The notes beneath the pieces were generated by a model that saw only the letters and a program-made list of their open reading frames with translations, was not told where the DNA came from and did no database searches. Below, piece by piece: positions 62,301 through 64,000 of a stretch of 64,000 nucleotides of DNA. Position 1 is the first letter of the stretch, and the number at the start of each line of letters is the position of its first letter. The stretch is from positions 1,199,501 to 1,263,500 of the forward strand of contig NC_084672.1 in the NCBI RefSeq assembly GCF_028389875.1, given 5' to 3'. Position numbers and translations under genes: made by a program. Origin of the DNA: Rhea pennata. Taxonomy: Eukaryota > Chordata > Aves > Rheiformes > Rheidae.

Positions 62301-62644
62301 TATTCATGTACTGCCATGCAGCTAAATCAAGGTGGCTTCCATACTGTTTTGTAGAACTGTATTTAGCCCGTGATGTTAGGGGTATCTTCTCCTTCAGGGG
62401 AGGTTTGTACAGGCTTTGTTGTATGACTGCGTTAAAGGAGTATTGCATAGATGGCAAGTCTTGATATCCACACCAAACTGCTACCTACTGCAGTTCCATT
62501 GAGGATAGGAGTAGGAAGGAAAAACAGTTCTTGTGATTGTTTTGCTATTTTTAAACAAAGACTAAATCCTTTTTGCTTTGTGAAAATCTAGGAAAGGAAG
62601 AATTACTACTTAAGCAAAGTCAAGTATTTGCTGTGGAATCACAG
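35296..62644 (+). CDS. UACA: UACA, 3'-truncated by window edge
   Basis: Uveal autoantigen with coiled-coil domains and ankyrin repeats (also known as nucling). From family knowledge it modulates apoptosis (APAF1 apoptosome, PAR-4/GRP78 axis) and NF-kB signalling. Coding exons: 35296-35352, 50991-51124, 52876-52964, 54110-54174, 55118-55175, 55506-55576, 55684-55790, 56690-56871, 57225-57262, 58546-58632, 59759-59866, 60889-60921, 61355-61453, 61653-61689 and 62592-62644. The joined frame is 406 codons with no stop, and all splice sites are GT/AG with matching phases. It starts MKSLKSRLKK, then WNKYDDRLMKAAERGDVEKV, about six ankyrin repeats plus a degenerate one (residues 28-254), then a coiled coil from about 290. 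The close relative RAI14 starts MKSLKAKF and differs clearly in the repeats. Human UACA is about 1416 residues; the missing two thirds, mostly one large exon, lie beyond 64000. Confidence 0.96.
35365..35388 (+). repeat. GGC triplet run in start of UACA intron 1
   Basis: About eight GGC units lie 12 bp after the exon 1 donor. The run is a likely polymorphic and structure-forming site close to the 5' splice site. Confidence 0.9.
36723..36743. repeat. (GT)7 followed by G7
   Basis: A short GT microsatellite running into a G run, in UACA intron 1. Confidence 0.9.
41743..41788. repeat. T/C-rich tract (CTTTT-like)
   Basis: 46 bases of pure pyrimidine with CTTTT-type units, in UACA intron 1. It ends in CACCC rather than a splice acceptor with a coding exon. 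Confidence 0.85.
46400..46560 (+). promoter_or_regulatory. Small CpG-rich patch in UACA intron 1
   Basis: About 150 bp dense in CG words inside an otherwise AT-rich intron. Immediately after it (46522) an ATG opens a 30-codon frame starting MKSAEDPEDAANIL and ending at TAG (46612-46614). It could be an internal promoter or enhancer. No clear splice donor joins it to exon 2, so an alternative first exon is not shown. Confidence 0.3.
47395..47414. repeat. (ATTT)n microsatellite
   Basis: About five TTTA units in UACA intron 1. Confidence 0.9.
47551..47590. repeat. Two tandem 20-bp units with an internal palindrome
   Basis: TGCACTAGTGTGCATAATTA is followed directly by a second copy that differs only in the last base. 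Each unit centres on the perfect palindrome CACTAGTG, with near-symmetric TGCA arms. Confidence 0.9.
47992..48004. repeat. Short GT microsatellite
   Basis: About six GT units in UACA intron 1. Confidence 0.85.
48508..48534. repeat. T11 followed by G16
   Basis: Eleven T then sixteen G without interruption, in UACA intron 1. It is an extreme homopurine/homopyrimidine step and prone to sequencing error and length change. Confidence 0.9.
49670..49687. repeat. Poly-T run (18)
   Basis: An uninterrupted T18 in UACA intron 1. Confidence 0.9.
50175..50275 (-). mobile_element. CR1 LINE 3'-end fragment, reverse orientation
   Basis: The segment GGGAAGGGATCTCTGAAGAT, then CGTCTAGTCCAACCTCCCTG and CTCAAGCAGGG, matches the reverse complement of the CR1 3' region (AAGGGACCTCTGGAGATCAT, then CTAGTCCAACCCCCTGCT). 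It is truncated as usual and inserted antisense in UACA intron 1. Together with the copy near 20.06 kb it supports an avian source. Confidence 0.85.
50991..51124 (+). CDS. UACA: UACA coding exon 2 (ankyrin repeat 1)
   Basis: Residues 20-63 plus two bases of codon 64. It begins PSSDWNKYDD and contains the first ankyrin-type unit (DDRLMKAAERGDVEKV, then LAKKGVNPTKLDVEG). The acceptor is TCTTGTACAG and the donor is GTAAGT. Confidence 0.97.
51125..52875 (+). other. UACA intron 2
   Basis: A 1.75-kb AT-rich intron. I see nothing beyond the splice signals. Confidence 0.9.
52876..52964 (+). CDS. UACA: UACA coding exon 3 (ankyrin repeat 2)
   Basis: Residues 65-93 with split codons A64 and G94. It encodes FHVVASKGNLDCLNTILIHG and then VDITATDAA, one ankyrin repeat. 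The acceptor is TATTTTTAG and the donor is GTATGT. Confidence 0.97.
52965..54109 (+). other. UACA intron 3
   Basis: A 1.1-kb intron. I see nothing recognisable. Confidence 0.9.
54110..54174 (+). CDS. UACA: UACA coding exon 4 (ankyrin repeat 3, first half)
   Basis: Completes G94 and encodes residues 95-115, RNALHLAAKYGHALCLQKLL plus Q. It has the canonical A-LHLAA-GH ankyrin motif. The acceptor is TCCTTACAG and the donor is GTACTG. Confidence 0.97.
54175..55117 (+). other. UACA intron 4
   Basis: A 0.9-kb intron. I see nothing recognisable. Confidence 0.9.
55118..55175 (+). CDS. UACA: UACA coding exon 5 (ankyrin repeats 3/4)
   Basis: Residues 116-134, YNCPTENVDLQGRTALHDA, plus one base of A135. 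It ends repeat 3 and starts repeat 4. The acceptor is TCTAACAG and the donor is GTAAAA. Confidence 0.97.
55176..55505 (+). other. UACA intron 5
   Basis: A 330-bp intron. I see nothing beyond the splice signals. Confidence 0.9.
55506..55576 (+). CDS. UACA: UACA coding exon 6 (ankyrin repeat 4)
   Basis: Completes A135, then residues 136-158: MSDCSSSIQLLCDHGASVNA plus KDG, the remainder of repeat 4. The donor GTAAGT follows GGA directly. The acceptor is TTCTTCAAAG. Confidence 0.96.
55684..55790 (+). CDS. UACA: UACA coding exon 7 (ankyrin repeat 5)
   Basis: Residues 159-193 plus two bases of R194: DGRTPLVLATQMCRPTICQL, then LIDRGAEVNARDKQN. It is a complete ankyrin repeat. The preceding intron is only 107 bp and very pyrimidine-rich. 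The acceptor is TGTCTTCAG and the donor is GTAATG. Confidence 0.97.
55791..56689 (+). other. UACA intron 7
   Basis: A 0.9-kb intron. I see nothing recognisable. Confidence 0.9.
56690..56871 (+). CDS. UACA: UACA coding exon 8 (ankyrin repeats 6-7)
   Basis: Residues 195-254 with split codons at both ends. Repeat 6 is TALMLGCEYGCRDAVEVLLK. A last degenerate unit follows (GHDCAYYARIGDNIDILALI), where the usual ALHLA core is replaced, capping the ankyrin stack. The acceptor is GTTCCCAG and the donor is GTATGA. Confidence 0.97.
56872..57224 (+). other. UACA intron 8
   Basis: A 353-bp intron. I see nothing beyond the splice signals. Confidence 0.9.
57225..57262 (+). CDS. UACA: UACA coding exon 9 (38 bp linker)
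   Basis: Completes A255, then residues 256-267, RDVMKKGQPEQK, the charged linker between the ankyrin stack and the coiled coil. It was placed by phase and splice sites (TTTTTCAG and GTGAGG) and agrees with the family's RELWKKGP-type segment. Confidence 0.93.
57263..58545 (+). other. UACA intron 9
   Basis: A 1.3-kb intron. I see nothing recognisable. Confidence 0.9.
58546..58632 (+). CDS. UACA: UACA coding exon 10 (linker)
   Basis: 29 codons (residues 268-296), phase 0 at both ends: ITNVPQKWSRLHAQEEADVK, then VYRKEHNAQ. It is polar and charged and leads into the coiled coil. The acceptor is AATAACAG and the donor is GTAAAC. As a phase-0 exon it could be skipped without a frameshift. Confidence 0.94.
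58633..59758 (+). other. UACA intron 10
   Basis: A 1.1-kb intron. I see nothing recognisable. Confidence 0.9.
59759..59866 (+). CDS. UACA: UACA coding exon 11 (coiled coil)
   Basis: 36 codons (residues 297-332), phase 0 at both ends: ELELENQDLKDRMREVQEEQ, then RMLLDRINGLQLQLNE. It has heptad-patterned Leu/Ile/Met, the start of the long coiled coil. The acceptor is TCTTCTAG and the donor is GTAAAA. Confidence 0.97.
59867..60888 (+). other. UACA intron 11
   Basis: A 1.0-kb intron. I see nothing recognisable. Confidence 0.9.
60889..60921 (+). CDS. UACA: UACA coding exon 12 (33 bp coiled coil)
   Basis: Eleven codons (residues 333-343), EQMFADDLENE, phase 0 at both ends. It corresponds to the family's EVMVADDLESE block. 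The acceptor is TTTTGCAG and the donor is GTAGGA. It is too short for an ORF scan and was placed by splice sites and family match. Confidence 0.94.
60922..61354 (+). other. UACA intron 12
   Basis: A 0.43-kb intron. I see nothing recognisable. Confidence 0.9.
61355..61453 (+). CDS. UACA: UACA coding exon 13 (coiled coil)
   Basis: 33 codons (residues 344-376), phase 0 at both ends: KDELKKILTTKEKQQEESLR, then TIEALKAKLKYYE. It contains the conserved KEKQ-EESLRTIEALK block. The acceptor is CTTTCAG and the donor is GTACGT. Confidence 0.97.
61653..61689 (+). CDS. UACA: UACA coding exon 14 (37 bp)
   Basis: Residues 377-388, VDFVGPGSNFGN, plus one base of R389. It is a Gly/Phe break in the coiled coil, matching human DHLGSGSHFSN. 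The acceptor is TGCTTTCAG and the donor is GTAAGT. Confidence 0.94.
61690..62591 (+). other. UACA intron 14
   Basis: A 0.9-kb intron. I see nothing recognisable. Confidence 0.9.
62592..62644 (+). CDS. UACA: UACA coding exon 15
   Basis: Completes R389, then residues 390-406, KEELLLKQSQVFAVESQ. It matches the family's KEDMLLKQGQMYMADSQ segment. The acceptor is AAAATCTAG and the donor is GTAATA. The next exon, the large coiled-coil exon, lies past the window. Confidence 0.96.
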
Positions 62645-64000
62645 GTAATAACTAAATATCATAATTCTCTAGGTGGTAAATATTTATGTCATATATGCTT
62701 GGGAAAGCTGTATTTACTTACACACTAAACATTGCTTTTGAATAGAAAATCTGTAAATACTTGCCTCAGTATATTATTTTATAGCTTGGTGCCCTCTAGA
62801 GTCACTTATGGGGCATAGCTTTAAATGCTGTGAAATGTTACTGAATGGTATATAATGACCATTCTTAAAACTGAATCGACAGACTGCTGGACCAAAAGCC
62901 ACAGTTTAGAATACATTCAGTTTTTCTTCTCCATATTTTTTTCCCTTTAAATTCAGATAAGATTCAGAAACCTTTAGTTTCCTGTCAGTCAAAACAAAAT
63001 TGGCAGAAAACTATTTGCTGGTATCTAGCCACACTTTTAAGCCACAACTTGGTTATTTATGAGGTTCAGCATGTTTTTAGTGAGCCATGTATGACAGGGA
63101 TTAGTCCTAACTAACAAATTTTTCTGATACTTGACTCACCTGTTGTGCTTCGTGATGTTTGTTGGCCAGAAATAAATCAGCATATCTTACACTTTCTTTT
63201 TTTTGCCAAGTAATTTTTACTGTAATATAAATTTTGATTTGCAACTTCTGTGACTTTTTTAAAGACAGGGAGAGAAAACCTTTTCTTAATTTTCTGTTAA
63301 ATATCTGAGTTCTTAGGGTAACACAGAAAATGCAGAAACTCAGGTTTTCTGCTACATTTTACATGAGATTGTCTAAATAGACGTAAGTTTTTTTTTTTTT
63401 TTTTTTTTTAATTGAAACATGGAGTTGATGTGTTGTAAAGAAAGGATCCTGTCTCAAGCAGGCATTAAGTGGCTTTGAGTTGGTCATGTCAGGCAGTTGC
63501 TGCTTTTTGGTTGGAGGAACATACGATCACTAAAGGAAGTCTGTACTGTGTAATTACACTCATGCTTGGTAATGAAGTAGCCTGTCTTCCAGACCACAGG
63601 GCAGGGAAGGAGGGATAGGACACACCTGTTTTTAGGTATACTTTACTGGACAGTAAATAGATGATCTCTCTTCAGAGGGAAGGTCCTGTTAATCGTGATA
63701 TAATTAGTCAGTTCTGCTTCCTTTAAAGATTTTTATACAATTGGTGGGGGTGGAATCTGTTAATAAATTCAAGCAGATGAATGCTTAAATATTAATAGTA
63801 AGGCAAAATGAAATGAATGTACTATGCCTGTATTTTATGTCAGTAGGATCTGATAATTGAGAAACAATAATGTAGGACAATAATCAAAATAACTTTATCT
63901 GTTAAAAGCTGAAATATGTTCTGTAATATGGGTAAGAATAGACTAATGTACTTAACCTAAAATCTCTGAGAAGTGAGGTTGATGCTCATATTGATACAAA
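62645..64000 (+). other. UACA intron 15 (continues past window)
   Basis: Intronic sequence up to the window edge, with a T22 run at 63388-63409. I see no further exon. Confidence 0.85.
63388..63409. repeat. Poly-T run (22)
   Basis: An uninterrupted T22 in UACA intron 15. Confidence 0.9.

Noticed and set aside
35296..62644. Identity as RAI14 (ankycorbin)
   Set aside because: The start and ankyrin layout are related, but residues such as DRLMKAAERGDVEKV and LQYNCPTE, and the EESLRTIEALK block, fit UACA and not RAI14.
1..64000. tRNA, rRNA, CRISPR, endogenous retrovirus or bacterial operon features
   Set aside because: Nothing of the kind was recognised by eye on either strand. Small RNAs such as intronic snoRNAs or microRNAs cannot be excluded without a covariance-model search.

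Overview
The window is eukaryotic nuclear DNA, and most probably from a bird. It holds parts of two spliced protein-coding genes on the + strand, with GT/AG introns, AATAAA poly(A) signals and CpG-island promoters. The bird call rests on short fragments that look like 3' tails of the avian LINE family CR1 (about 20055-20100 and 50175-50275), and on both genes belonging, as I recall, to the chicken chromosome 10 / human chromosome 15 homology group. I saw no bacterial, viral, CRISPR or tRNA features.

Layout: (1) 1-18.9 kb is MORF4L1 (MRG15). Its first coding exon lies before the window. The remaining ten coding exons (402-18215) were assembled here in one unbroken frame of 294 codons, which with the usual 29-residue first exon gives the family's 323 residues. 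The 3' UTR has three candidate poly(A) signals (18334, 18704, 18835). (2) 18.9-34.6 kb is intergenic. Its main feature is a CpG island at about 21.27-22.93 kb with no gene I can recognise. (3) 34.6-35.5 kb is the CpG-island promoter and first exon of UACA (ATG at 35296). (4) 35.35-50.99 kb is the large UACA intron 1. (5) 50.99-62.64 kb holds UACA coding exons 2-15, giving 406 codons: an ankyrin-repeat region (residues about 28-254) and then the start of the coiled coil. The long 3' coiled-coil exon expected for this gene lies past the right edge.

The two genes are neighbours but have no known shared function. MORF4L1 is a nuclear chromatin reader and scaffold of histone acetyltransferase and deacetylase complexes. 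UACA is an ankyrin/coiled-coil protein linked to apoptosis control. They share an orientation and are separated by about 16 kb.

I found no convincing new biological system. The best leads are an unannotated potential terminal exon with a strong transmembrane segment inside MORF4L1 intron 2 (1520-1684, poly(A) signal at 1961), the orphan CpG island with a strong splice-donor motif at 21579, and a small CpG-rich patch inside UACA intron 1 (about 46.4-46.56 kb) that could be an alternative promoter.
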